Assembly: GCF_029024105.1 (NCBI RefSeq)
Contig: NZ_CP118963.1
Span: 744,001 to 808,000 of the forward strand
Length of the DNA: 64,000 bases
Direction of reading: 5' to 3'
From: Acinetobacter lwoffii
GTDB lineage: Bacteria > Pseudomonadota > Gammaproteobacteria > Pseudomonadales > Moraxellaceae
The first letter of the stretch is position 1, and every line of letters starts with the position of its first letter. The position numbers and the translations under genes were made by a program. The notes under the pieces were generated by a model. That model did no database searches. It saw nothing but the letters and a program-made list of their open reading frames with translations, and was not told the origin of the DNA. Shown here one piece after another: positions 54,730-63,310 of this stretch.

Positions 54730-54852
54730 ACAGTTATGGGAAAAATGAAGATAAAGTAGCTGAACTGTATGACAGTTTTACGAAATTCTACAGACTATTT
54801 ATGCATGTGTTTATACACTATGCTGCTTTAGATTAATGAGGACATTCTCTGC

Positions 54853-55857
54853 ATGCAGAAATATGTGTTGAGTATGGTGATACTGGGTACATTTGGCCTG
54901 AGTGCTTGCCAAACGACCCCCATGACAGCCCAAGCGGCGACCAGTCATCTGCAACCTGCTGCACAACGCGGAGAAGCTCAGGCGCGTCCAAATCAAATTG
55001 ATTTTCAAAAGATCAAGCAAACTCAACAGCGTCCGGTAGTTGCTTTAGTCCTAGGCAGTGGCGGTGCGCGTGGTTATGCGCATATTGGTGCGCTGGAAGT
55101 ACTGGAACAGGCGGGTATTCAACCCGATTTTATTGTCGGAACCAGTGCGGGCAGTATTGTAGGCTCCATTTATGCGAGTGGCAAACCGGCGATTGAACTG
55201 CGCAATATTGCTCTCAGCATGCGACCGAATGATGTTCGTGATATCAAACTGGCCAGAAAAGGCTTTTTTGATGGCAAAAAAGTTGAGGACTATGTCAATT
55301 TGCAGGTCGATCAAACACCGCTTGAAGCCATGAAAATCCCGATGTTTGTGGTAGCAACCGCGCTGAAAGAAGGCAAAAAAGTCGTTTTTAATTATGGTAA
55401 TACCGGACAGGCGGTACGTGCTTCAGTCTCGATTCCGAGTATGTTTATTCCGACCATCATTCAAGGTAAAGAATATGTAGATGGTGGTCTAGTCAGTCCG
55501 GTGCCGGTCGATGTGGCACGTGAGTTGGGAGCCGACATTGTGATTGCGGTAGATATTCTGGCACAACCCATTCACACGGAAACCAGCAATGTCTGGGGAC
55601 TGTTTAACCAGAACATCAATATTATGCAGCAACATCTGGCGCATGAAGAATTAAAGCATGCAGATGTGGTGATTCAGCCGGATTTACGCGAAAAAGGCCA
55701 TATCTTTGATGTCCGTGGCAGGGAACTCACCATGCAGGCTGGTGCCGAGGCGACCCAGTTAAAGTTGATGGAAATTTCACAAGCCTACCAAAAACATGAT
55801 TATGCTCAAGGACATCGCATTCCACAGTTTGTGGTACATGAACATCAAGCTCAATAA
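54853..55857 (+). CDS. Patatin-like phospholipase lipoprotein
   Basis: 334 residues. A lipoprotein signal ends in FGLSAC. The catalytic site of the patatin fold is complete: oxyanion loop LGSGGARGYAHIGAL, nucleophile GTSAG and the Asp in YVDGGLVSPVPV. The family hydrolyses phospholipids or other acyl esters; the RssA-like subfamily is closest by wording. The lipid anchor puts it at the envelope. A perfect inverted repeat follows it at 55881-55906. Confidence 0.9.
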   Translation: MQKYVLSMVILGTFGLSACQTTPMTAQAATSHLQPAAQRGEAQARPNQIDFQKIKQTQQRPVVALVLGSGGARGYAHIGALEVLEQAGIQPDFIVGTSAGSIVGSIYASGKPAIELRNIALSMRPNDVRDIKLARKGFFDGKKVEDYVNLQVDQTPLEAMKIPMFVVATALKEGKKVVFNYGNTGQAVRASVSIPSMFIPTIIQGKEYVDGGLVSPVPVDVARELGADIVIAVDILAQPIHTETSNVWGLFNQNINIMQQHLAHEELKHADVVIQPDLREKGHIFDVRGRELTMQAGAEATQLKLMEISQAYQKHDYAQGHRIPQFVVHEHQAQ

Positions 55858-56196
55858 ATCTTTTTTTTGAAATTTCTGTTTATCCCTATATCGCAGTATA
55901 GGGATATTCACTCAAAAGGATAACGGATCATCGGCTGTAACGCTTAACTGATTGTTATAAAAGATAAGATGATTGCCTATGTGTATCAGTCAGTCGGAAT
56001 TATCGCAAAAGATAAAATTAATTTTAAATATAACAAATTGAATTATAAGTATATTGTTTTAAATAATAAGCCTTATTCGTCTTAAATTAAAATTTTAATA
56101 TTATTATTCGTATACTTAAGTTGATCAAATATTCAAAAGCATCGATGTTCATGCCAGAATGCAGTTTGAAAAGATCACTACACAGATGTAGACATC
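55858..56196. other. Intergenic region with perfect inverted repeat
   Basis: TATCCCTATA (55881-55890) and TATAGGGATA (55897-55906) pair over ten bases around a 6-base loop, just after the patatin gene. No T-run follows, but an eight-T run precedes it, so a terminator role is doubtful. The rest is AT-rich without an ORF. Confidence 0.5.
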
Positions 56197-56373
56197 ATGA
56201 TGCATATTAAAATTGGACAGCAGGTCAAACTGGCACAATTCGAACACTATATTTTTACAGTGACCGCGACCCATCAGGATGGTTCTTTTACCGTTGAAAC
56301 GACCTTGGATGGTCAACAAATTTTAAGTTATCAGAACGTGGCGCAGGAAATGCTCAGGCCAGTGATACTTTAA
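56197..56373 (+). CDS. 58-residue hypothetical protein
   Basis: A short ORF, MMHIKIGQQVKLAQFEHYIF at the start, with alternating beta-strand-like pattern (FTVTATHQDG, FTVETTLDGQ) that could form a small barrel. No signal peptide. The ribosome site is weak, but the codon pattern looks coding. The second ATG (56200) is an equally good start. Unknown function. Confidence 0.5.
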   Translation: MMHIKIGQQVKLAQFEHYIFTVTATHQDGSFTVETTLDGQQILSYQNVAQEMLRPVIL

Positions 56374-56660
56374 ATCACGCAGAGCCTTTTTATTTTCCTG
56401 AATTATTTTTGTTCAGAGCTTAAAACAGTGAAAAATTCTCAGTTGCTGTGTAATCAACCCCAGATAAATAAGTGTTGATTTATTGACACTTAACTTTCTA
56501 ACTGAGATTTTAAGCAATTAAATATATTTTTTTCTGTATGAATACATTTTCTATATCAATAATTGTGATGCTTCATTTGCCGAATTGAACATTTTATTCA
56601 TGTTAAAAACGCTATAATAATAAGCGATAACCTTGTCATTCAAAGAGTTCAAAGAAAACG

Positions 56661-57182
56661 ATGGCCCCTTTAGATCAAATTGCAGCAGTATCAGATGACC
56701 AGTCAGAGTTAACGATGTCAGTTCTCATGACGCCAGATATGGCAAATTTTTCAGGAAATGTTCATGGTGGAACCATTCTGAAATTATTGGATCAGGTCGC
56801 ATATGCATGTGCAAGTCGCTATTCGGGCAGTTATGTCGTGACCTTGTCTGTAGACAAGGTGAATTTTAAAGAGCCGATTCATGTTGGTGAACTGGTGACC
56901 TTCCTGGCCAGTGTCAACCATGTTGGCCGTACCTCAATGGAAATTGGCATTCGTGTAGAAGCCCAGAATATTCAAAAGAGAACTGTACGTCATACCAATA
57001 GCTGCTATTTCACCATGGTGGCGGTGGATGAAAATGGTAAACCGAAACAGATTCCAGCCTTGAATCTGGACAATGACTGGAAACGTTGCCGTTTTGAGGC
57101 AGCAGAACAGCGTAAAGTCGCGCGTTTACAAGAAAATCATCATCCTTCTTGCAGCATTTATAAAAAGACGGCACAGAGTTAA
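56661..57182 (+). CDS. Acyl-CoA thioesterase (hotdog fold)
   Basis: 173 residues. MTPDMANFSGNVHGGTILKLLDQVAYACASR contains the catalytic-helix pattern of hotdog acyl-CoA thioesterases (N..G.VHGG..LK..D), in part VHGGTILKLLDQ, and the second strand region is VVTLSVDKVNFKEPIHVGELV. It releases free CoA from acyl-CoA. The protein is related to YciA. It is a single gene with its own terminator. Confidence 0.9.
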   Translation: MAPLDQIAAVSDDQSELTMSVLMTPDMANFSGNVHGGTILKLLDQVAYACASRYSGSYVVTLSVDKVNFKEPIHVGELVTFLASVNHVGRTSMEIGIRVEAQNIQKRTVRHTNSCYFTMVAVDENGKPKQIPALNLDNDWKRCRFEAAEQRKVARLQENHHPSCSIYKKTAQS

Positions 57183-57189
57183 GTCGGGA

Positions 57190-57222
57190 TGGAAAAGACC
57201 TTAGTTTGAAGGTCTTTTTTTT
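57190..57222 (+). terminator. Terminator after the thioesterase gene
   Basis: AAAAGACCTT and AAGGTCTTTT pair around AGTTTG, followed by an eight-T run. Confidence 0.88.
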
Positions 57223-57272
57223 GCGTTAATTTCAGTTTAGTGCTGGAGCTTTGCCATTTTTTATTTTAGTAT

Positions 57273-57297
57273 AAAACGATACGTATCGTATCGTTTT
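57273..57297. promoter_or_regulatory. Palindromic operator of the TetR regulator
   Basis: AAAACGATAC (57273-57282), a five-base centre GTATC and GTATCGTTTT (57288-57297) form a perfect inverted repeat. A tandem ACGATAC unit within it gives alternative pairing. It lies 28 bases before the TetR gene start, the usual autoregulation position. Confidence 0.8.
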
Positions 57298-57324
57298 TAA
57301 ATCTGAAAAGTTAAGTAGAAAAAT

Positions 57325-57888
57325 ATGAGCAGTGACGAGAAAAGTTCCCGACGACAGCAATGTATATTGCAGGCGGTCGCAAATGCGCTGGCAGAATGTG
57401 AATATCATCAGCTGACGATTGAAGATGTAGCGGCACGTGCCGGTGTTGGCAAGTCCACGATTTATCGATGGTGGAAACATAAATCGGAACTGGTGCTGTA
57501 CACTTTCAAACAGCATACAGCTTCGGTATTTGAGCTGGATACCTCTAAAAGCCTGAAAAGCAATCTCATTCAACAACTCGGTTCTTTATCTCAAGCGCTG
57601 AATCATCCGGTCGGTCGGGCTTTGCTGGTAGTGATTGCCAATCACCGCGAACTGGCAGGTGAGTTCTTTCAGCAATATCTCTTGCCACGTCGGCAACAGA
57701 CCCATCAACTGATTCAGCAAGCGATTGAACGGGGAGAAATCCGCGCGGATTATCCTTTTGATTTGATGCTGGATACCTTATACGGCCCGATTCATTACCA
57801 GATCATTTTTTTCAACCGGATTCCAGATGAACACTATATCCAGAATCTGGTCGAGTTGGCCTTGCATCCGGTCACTGTTCAAGCCTGA
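57325..57888 (+). CDS. TetR/AcrR-family regulator
   Basis: 187 residues. The DNA-binding helix-turn-helix is LTIEDVAARAGVGKSTIYRWWKHKSEL (core VAARAGVGKSTIYRWW). The C-terminal ligand domain is typical of the family, with hydrophobic stretches from residue 90 on. The palindrome before the gene is the likely operator, and the MFS exporter 40 bases downstream the likely target. The inducer is unknown. Confidence 0.92.
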   Translation: MSSDEKSSRRQQCILQAVANALAECEYHQLTIEDVAARAGVGKSTIYRWWKHKSELVLYTFKQHTASVFELDTSKSLKSNLIQQLGSLSQALNHPVGRALLVVIANHRELAGEFFQQYLLPRRQQTHQLIQQAIERGEIRADYPFDLMLDTLYGPIHYQIIFFNRIPDEHYIQNLVELALHPVTVQA

Positions 57889-57928
57889 GTTTGTGCTATT
57901 TCCCTACAAATTTTAAAAGTTGGTGATT

Positions 57929-59128
57929 ATGTCAGTTAGCGCTGAGCGGTTATGGAATCGCTCATTTATCTTGTGCTTATTCAATAATTTTTTCCTGTTC
58001 GTTTATTACTTTGCCTTACTGACCATCTTGCCGATTTACATCATGAAAGATCTGGGCGGTTCGGTAAAAGAAGCTGGGTTGGCGCTGACGCTATTTTTGG
58101 CCTCTTCGATTGCGATTCGGCCATTTTCCGGCATGATCATCGAAAAGCTCGGCAAGAAAATCTCGATGCGCGGCGCAGGTGTGATTTTTGCCTTATTTGC
58201 CTTTAGTTATTTGCTGGTAGATAGCATGTGGTCGCTGTTGCTGGTGCGTTTTTTACATGGTATCTGGTTCAGTATTCTGACCACGGTGGCAGTACCCGTC
58301 GCTAATGAATTTATTCCTGAACAGCGCAAAGGTGAGGGCATGGGCTATTTCGTCATGTCGACCAATCTGGGTGTGGTTTTTGGGCCCTTGCTGGCATTGA
58401 CCGTAATTCAGTTCACCAGCTTCAAAGTCTTATTTGGCATTCTTGCCGTTATCATTTCTTTGGGGCTCATTTTCTGTTGGATGCTCAAAATCACAGAGTT
58501 ACCAAAACCTGAAGCTATAAGCACAGAAAAAACCAGCTTGAGCTTGCAGGATATTCTGGAAGTCAAAGTTCTGGCGGTAAGTTTTGTGGCTTTACTAACC
58601 GCTTTTGCCTACTCGGGCATCATGAGTTTTATTACTGCATTTAGTGAAACCAAGCAGCTTTTGGGCTATACCAGCGTATTCTTTATTGTATTTGCAGCAT
58701 CCATGTTGCTGGTCAGACCTTGGGTTGGAAAGATTTATGACCGTAAGGGACCCAGTGCGGTGATTTATCCTTCATTTATTTTCTTTGCCATTGGTCTGGT
58801 GATTGTCAGTCTGATTTCCAATCAATGGATATTATGGTTGTCGGCAGTGTTTATTGGCATCGGTTATGGTTCACTATTCCCATGTTTGCAGACCTTGGCC
58901 ATTCAGTCGGTCGACAAACAGCGTATGGGACATGCGATTTCAACCTTCTTTACCCTGTTTGATCTGGGTTTAGCGATCGGTTCCGTGGCAATGGGAGTAT
59001 TGATTGCCTATTGGGGCTTTGAAACTACTTATGTTTTGAGTGCCGCACTCGTCATTGTGACGATATTGGTTTATCGTCAGTATGTTGCCAAAAAGCAAAA
59101 TAAGCGCCCGGCAAGTTTGGAGTTATAA
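57929..59128 (+). CDS. MFS transporter, YfcJ/YhhS-like
   Basis: 399 residues, twelve membrane helices. The loop 2-3 signature RPFSGMIIEKLGKK (Acinetobacter MFS wording) and GIGYGSLFPCLQTLAI are present. The ATG at 57929 is taken as the start; a TTG at 57920 is less likely. It is probably co-transcribed with the TetR gene and controlled by it. Likely an exporter of a small compound; substrate unknown. Confidence 0.9.
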   Translation: MSVSAERLWNRSFILCLFNNFFLFVYYFALLTILPIYIMKDLGGSVKEAGLALTLFLASSIAIRPFSGMIIEKLGKKISMRGAGVIFALFAFSYLLVDSMWSLLLVRFLHGIWFSILTTVAVPVANEFIPEQRKGEGMGYFVMSTNLGVVFGPLLALTVIQFTSFKVLFGILAVIISLGLIFCWMLKITELPKPEAISTEKTSLSLQDILEVKVLAVSFVALLTAFAYSGIMSFITAFSETKQLLGYTSVFFIVFAASMLLVRPWVGKIYDRKGPSAVIYPSFIFFAIGLVIVSLISNQWILWLSAVFIGIGYGSLFPCLQTLAIQSVDKQRMGHAISTFFTLFDLGLAIGSVAMGVLIAYWGFETTYVLSAALVIVTILVYRQYVAKKQNKRPASLEL

Positions 59129-59129
59129 A

Positions 59130-59898
59130 ATGGAATTAAGGCATTTACGTTATTTCGTTACGGTGGCGCAGGAACTGAACTTTACCCGTGCCGCGGAAAA
59201 ATTAAATACGGTACAGCCTTCATTGAGCCAGCAAATCAAGGATCTGGAACGTGAGGTTGGCGTACAGTTGCTAGAGCGGAATAACCGTAAGGTCGGGCTA
59301 ACTGAAGCTGGACAGGCGTTTTTAAAAGAAGCTTTACTGAGTCTTGAGCATGCAGAGCGCGCCATTCAGACTGCCAGACAGATCGCGAATGCACAGCAGG
59401 ATCAGCTGAATATCGGATTCGTGCCGGTCGCGGAAATGAAAGTCTTTCCTTATATCATGCCGAATATCCGCGCGCATTTTCCTGAACTGAAAGCACAGTT
59501 TCATAGTCTGACCGATGCAGAGCAGTTTAGTGCCTGAAGAAATGGACAGATCGACATTGCCTTTACCCGTTATCCGGGGCAGTTAAGTGAGTTTGATTCG
59601 ATCCGCAACTGCATAAGCTGATTCAGGATTTTTTTAAACAGTCTAAATTAAAAGTGAATGTGGTGCAGTATTCCACCAATATCCTGCTCAATGTCAATCT
59701 GGTAGGGATGGGGTGGGCTGGAGTCTGGTGCCGACCTATGTGATTCCATTGCTCGGCGATAATATTGTGGTGAAAAAGACGCTGGAACCGTTGCCGATGA
59801 TTGGGCTCTATGCCAATTATCGCAAGGATCAAAAACATGTGGTGATTGATCTGATTTTAAAAGTATTAAAAGAAAAGTTTTGTGTGGATCTTTTCTAA
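59130..59898 (+). pseudogene. Decayed LysR-family regulator
   Basis: The N-terminal part is intact: MELRHLRYFVTVAQELNFTR, then AAEKLNTVQPSLSQQIKDLE, a canonical LysR helix-turn-helix. The frame meets a TGA at 59535-59537 (FSA stop RNGQIDIAFTR), continues in the same frame, then loses a segment of about 130 bases or more near 59610 and one G near 59711, after which GWSLVPTYVIPLLG continues in another frame to a stop at 59898. The whole spans about 770 bases against about 900 for a normal LysR gene. It overlaps the exporter's end by nothing but sits one base after its stop. It is not functional. Confidence 0.88.
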
Positions 59899-60028
59899 TA
59901 TCTGCATCGTTGATCAGCCCATCGAAAAAGCAGTGCGACAGAAATGATCTGTAGCACATCCTTTTAAATCGGAACTGCAAATCGCTTTATACTGAACCTC
60001 TAACAATAAAAAAACCGGTTGAAGCAGG

Positions 60029-60646
60029 ATGATGAAGCTCTATAACAATCCGCAATCACGTGGCCTGACCTTGTTGCCTTTGCTGAAAGAATTACAAATT
60101 GAAGATCAGATTGAGCAGGTGGAGATTGCCTATGAGGATATGCATCAGCAGGCATATACACAGATGAATCCGATGGGAAAAGTTCCCTGTCTGGTAGATC
60201 AGGAGATCGTCATTTCAGAAATGGCCGCCATTTTTATCTATCTGGCAGATAAATATCGTGACAAAGGATTGGCACCTGCTTTGGATGATCCGAAGCGTGG
60301 GGCGTATTTAAAATGGATGTTTTTCTGTCATGGACCCTTCACCGAATATATCGATATAAAAAATTTGCAGGTGTCGCCAGAAAATATTGAAAAGAACCGG
60401 AGAAGTTTAAGTTTTGGGAATGAAGCAGCCGTATTTGATTTTCTGCAACAGGGCATCGGGCAGGCTAGTCCTTATCTGTTGGGTGAAAAAGTCTCGGCGG
60501 CGGATCTCTATGTGGCTTACTGTTTGATCTTCGCCATATCTGCGAAAATTTTACCGCCATTTGACGAGTTTAGGCTCTTCCTGCAGCAGATGGCTCGCCG
60601 TGATTCCCTGAAAGATATCCCGTGGTTTCAAGAGTACCGAGTCTAA
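60029..60646 (+). CDS. Glutathione S-transferase family protein
   Basis: 205 residues. The N-terminal thioredoxin-like domain starts MMKLYNNPQSRGL and has NPMGKVPCLVDQEIVISEMAAI, the glutathione-binding cis-Pro and Glu/Ser pattern (VPCLV, then SEMAAI). The C-terminal helical domain follows from about residue 88. It conjugates or reduces with glutathione; the class is not assigned. Its end faces the monooxygenase gene. Confidence 0.88.
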   Translation: MMKLYNNPQSRGLTLLPLLKELQIEDQIEQVEIAYEDMHQQAYTQMNPMGKVPCLVDQEIVISEMAAIFIYLADKYRDKGLAPALDDPKRGAYLKWMFFCHGPFTEYIDIKNLQVSPENIEKNRRSLSFGNEAAVFDFLQQGIGQASPYLLGEKVSAADLYVAYCLIFAISAKILPPFDEFRLFLQQMARRDSLKDIPWFQEYRV

Positions 60647-60681
60647 TTCCTCGGTCTATATATTGTCCGGGAGATCTAAAA

Positions 60682-60712
60682 CAATAAAAAAAACCACGCC
60701 GAAGCGTGGTGA
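60682..60712 (-). terminator. UUCG-loop terminator of the monooxygenase gene
   Basis: On the minus strand CCACGC-TTCG-GCGTGG, a six-pair stem closed by a UUCG tetraloop, is followed by a run of Ts. Confidence 0.88.
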
Positions 60713-60727
60713 AAAGTGACCCTCATA

Positions 60728-62332
60728 TTATTTCAGGTAAAGCTTTTTAAACAGTTGCTGGCTGGTGCTTTCCATCGATTGAGGAATGGCCAGAGCAGCT
60801 ACGAAACGGTCAGGACGCAAGATCACAACTGAATCAGACGTGTTGCCAAACCACGAGCGGATATCTGTGCCGATATCACCAATGGTGATGACATCTTCAT
60901 ACTGTTTACGCTGGCTATTTTGCAATTGCACCGCCGGAATTACCTGAATGAATTTCACGCCGAGCGTTTTCCACTGTTGCAACGTATCTGGACTGAGACC
61001 CCATTTCGGATCGACACCCCAGGCAATAATCGCAAAATCATTGCCGATCACTTCATCTAGTAATACGGTTTCACCCGAAGCCAGCTGAACCTGAGGCTGG
61101 ATAAGCATTTTGCCGACTGGAGAGTTCTTGGCTCCCTTGCTCAAAAGTGCGCCGTCATGATATTTCGGCATTGGTTTGAAGCGCATTTCCAGCAGATACT
61201 GCTTGATCGGTTTGATATAGTTCAGGGCATAGGCAATGCCGTCACGAACAAAACCTTGCCATTTTTTCGGTGGTGCCAATACGTGACCTGCCATCACCGA
61301 CAGGTCAATCATCGCCTTGGCATGGTCTTTACGTTCGATCTGATAAGAATCTAAAAGTGCTGGGCCAGCTTTGCCTTGAACAACCAGCGCCATTTTCCAG
61401 GCCAGGTTAAAGGCATCACGCATACCGCTGTTATAACCCTGACCTTGCCATACCGGCATGATATGCGCAGCATCACCAGCAAGCAAAATACGGTCGGCAC
61501 GGAATTTGTCCGCAATACGCGCATTATGGGTATAGACACGCTGACGGATCACTTCGATACCATCCGTGCTTGGTAACACCTTGGACAGAAGTTTGGCAAT
61601 ATTTTCTGGTTTGCTCAGTTCTTCCTGTGTTTCACCCGGCATGACCATAAATTCAAAACGGCGGATACCATGTGGCAATGCGGCTGATACATAAGGACGA
61701 ACCGGATCACAACATAAGTAAATATGCGGTGTAGCAAGCGGGTCATTCTCAAGGTCGATCACGATCCATTGATTCGGTGCGGTTTCGCCTTCAAAGGCAA
61801 TGCCCAGGTTGCGGCGCACATAAGAATTACCGCCATCACAGGCAATCAGGTATTGAGCGCGGATGGTTTCTGCATCGCCCTCTTTGTTTTGCAGGTTGAG
61901 TGTTACGCCGTCAGCATCCTGACTAAACTGGGTCAATTGACGAGAAAACAGCACCTGCGTGTTTTTATATTGCTTTAAGCCTTGCAGCAGAACGTTATCG
62001 ACTTGTGGCTGAATAAAGGCATTACGGCGCGAGAAACCAAACTCACGTGTTAAAGGCTGAATATCTGCAAAACAGCGACCTTTAGGCGTCAAGAAGCGCA
62101 TCGCATGATTCGGAGTGGTATGCGGCAAGACTTGATCGACTAAACCCAAAGATTGAATGGTACGCAAGGATTCATCATCGATTCCAATCGCACGTGGATA
62201 ATCAATCAAACTATCCAGTTGCTCGACAATCGTGACAGCTACGCCTTGCTTGCTCAGATAGTTGGCAATGGTTAAGCCTACAGGGCCGGCGCCAAGGATT
62301 GCCACTTCAGTAGTGTAATTAGTATTGCTCAT
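60728..62332 (-). CDS. FAD-dependent aromatic hydroxylase, MhpA-like
   Basis: 534 residues. The flavin-dependent monooxygenase pattern is complete: EVAILGAGPVGLTIANYLSK (FAD ADP-binding), ACDGGNSYVRRNLGI (DG motif) and RILLAGDAAHIMPVWQGQG (GD motif). The closest known wording is the bifunctional 3-(3-hydroxyphenyl)propionate/3-hydroxycinnamate hydroxylase MhpA, which adds an ortho hydroxyl to a phenol using NADH and oxygen. It is an orphan: no ring-cleavage dioxygenase, hydrolase or MhpR-like regulator lies in the window, so its real substrate is open. Confidence 0.8.
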   Translation of the reverse strand: MSNTNYTTEVAILGAGPVGLTIANYLSKQGVAVTIVEQLDSLIDYPRAIGIDDESLRTIQSLGLVDQVLPHTTPNHAMRFLTPKGRCFADIQPLTREFGFSRRNAFIQPQVDNVLLQGLKQYKNTQVLFSRQLTQFSQDADGVTLNLQNKEGDAETIRAQYLIACDGGNSYVRRNLGIAFEGETAPNQWIVIDLENDPLATPHIYLCCDPVRPYVSAALPHGIRRFEFMVMPGETQEELSKPENIAKLLSKVLPSTDGIEVIRQRVYTHNARIADKFRADRILLAGDAAHIMPVWQGQGYNSGMRDAFNLAWKMALVVQGKAGPALLDSYQIERKDHAKAMIDLSVMAGHVLAPPKKWQGFVRDGIAYALNYIKPIKQYLLEMRFKPMPKYHDGALLSKGAKNSPVGKMLIQPQVQLASGETVLLDEVIGNDFAIIAWGVDPKWGLSPDTLQQWKTLGVKFIQVIPAVQLQNSQRKQYEDVITIGDIGTDIRSWFGNTSDSVVILRPDRFVAALAIPQSMESTSQQLFKKLYLK

Positions 62333-62685
62333 AGCGAATGTCCACTCAATCGACTTGCATTTGATGCTATTAAGGGACAGTTAGAAGCCAGAAACAAGTT
62401 GGGCGATAGTAGCTTAAGTATATGGATAATATTGGATTGAAATAGGTAGTTTTTAAATAAATAATTGATTTTAATTATAAAAATAATAAAAATTTGATAG
62501 CCTGTATTAATTCTATGATCAGTTTTGACTATGGTGATAAATAGATTTTATGCAATAAAAATGCTGAACCAGCATCAAGCATGATTCAGCATAGAATAAT
62601 ATCGGGGGCAGTATAGGACAAAGCCTACTGGAGAATTACTGTCCCTGATATCTTCATTGAAGGATTAAACGAGTTGTTCAATCAC
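62333..62685. other. Intergenic region with terminator hairpin
   Basis: A stem ATGCTGAA/TTCAGCAT lies at 62561-62595; on the minus strand it is followed by ATTTTTATTG, so it ends the small exported-peptide gene. The rest is AT-rich without an ORF and would carry the promoter of the monooxygenase gene. Confidence 0.55.
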
Positions 62686-62919
62686 TTAACGTGCAGCAGG
62701 TTTTGCAGGTGTCGTAGTTTCCGCAGCAGCTTCAGAGGCAGCAGGCTGCTCTGCAGATGCGCCTGCAACAGGAGCATTCGATTCAGGTAATTCCTGGGTA
62801 GTCACAATCACTTTTTCTTCTGCAGTGGTGGTTTTCGCATCTGTAGTTTTACTATCAGCAAAACTGGTGGCTGCAGCAGCAGTAAGCGTAGTGGCAAGTA
62901 AGATTTGTGCATATTTCAT
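62686..62919 (-). CDS. Small exported Ala/Thr/Glu-rich peptide
   Basis: A 77-residue precursor. The signal peptide MKYAQILLATTLTAAAATSFA is cut before DSKTT. The mature part is 55 residues of Thr, Ala, Glu, Pro and Ser without a hydrophobic stretch, ending TTTPAKPAAR. The start at 62919 has AAAGGA eight bases before it; an upstream Met gives a longer, less likely signal. Periplasmic or surface-located peptide, function unknown. Confidence 0.65.
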   Translation of the reverse strand: MKYAQILLATTLTAAAATSFADSKTTDAKTTTAEEKVIVTTQELPESNAPVAGASAEQPAASEAAAETTTPAKPAAR

Positions 62920-63310
62920 TTTTGGCATCCTTTTATTCATGTCATGTAATCTGCCGAGCTGACCATCACATCAATTCGACAGATGCCCATCCTAAGCACT
63001 GAAATTTTACTGAGCAAATCAATTAACAAAAGCGACACGCAGGGAATAACCCAGCAGATACAAAACTGAGAAAGTTGTTTTATTTCTGTTAATTATGCGG
63101 AGTTTTATTTAATGAAAGTGTGTGTGAATATTTCAAGAATCCAATTTGAAATAAAAGTTAACATAGAAAATTGGTAATTTGGGATCATTCCATTAATTTT
63201 TATCTCTGTGATTTTCACGCCGTGTTTGCGAAGAACACGCATTTTAAAGTCACACTGTGCTTTATAATGCAGAGTATTGCTATTTCTATTCAATCTCTTG
63301 AGAGTCGATT
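62920..63310. other. Intergenic region between exported peptide and CobW-like gene
   Basis: A TATAAT hexamer (63263-63268) is a likely -10 for the CobW-like gene; no matching -35 is clear. An inverted repeat CGTGTT/AACACG lies at 63221-63239, just upstream, and could be a regulator site. No gene is seen. Confidence 0.45.
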
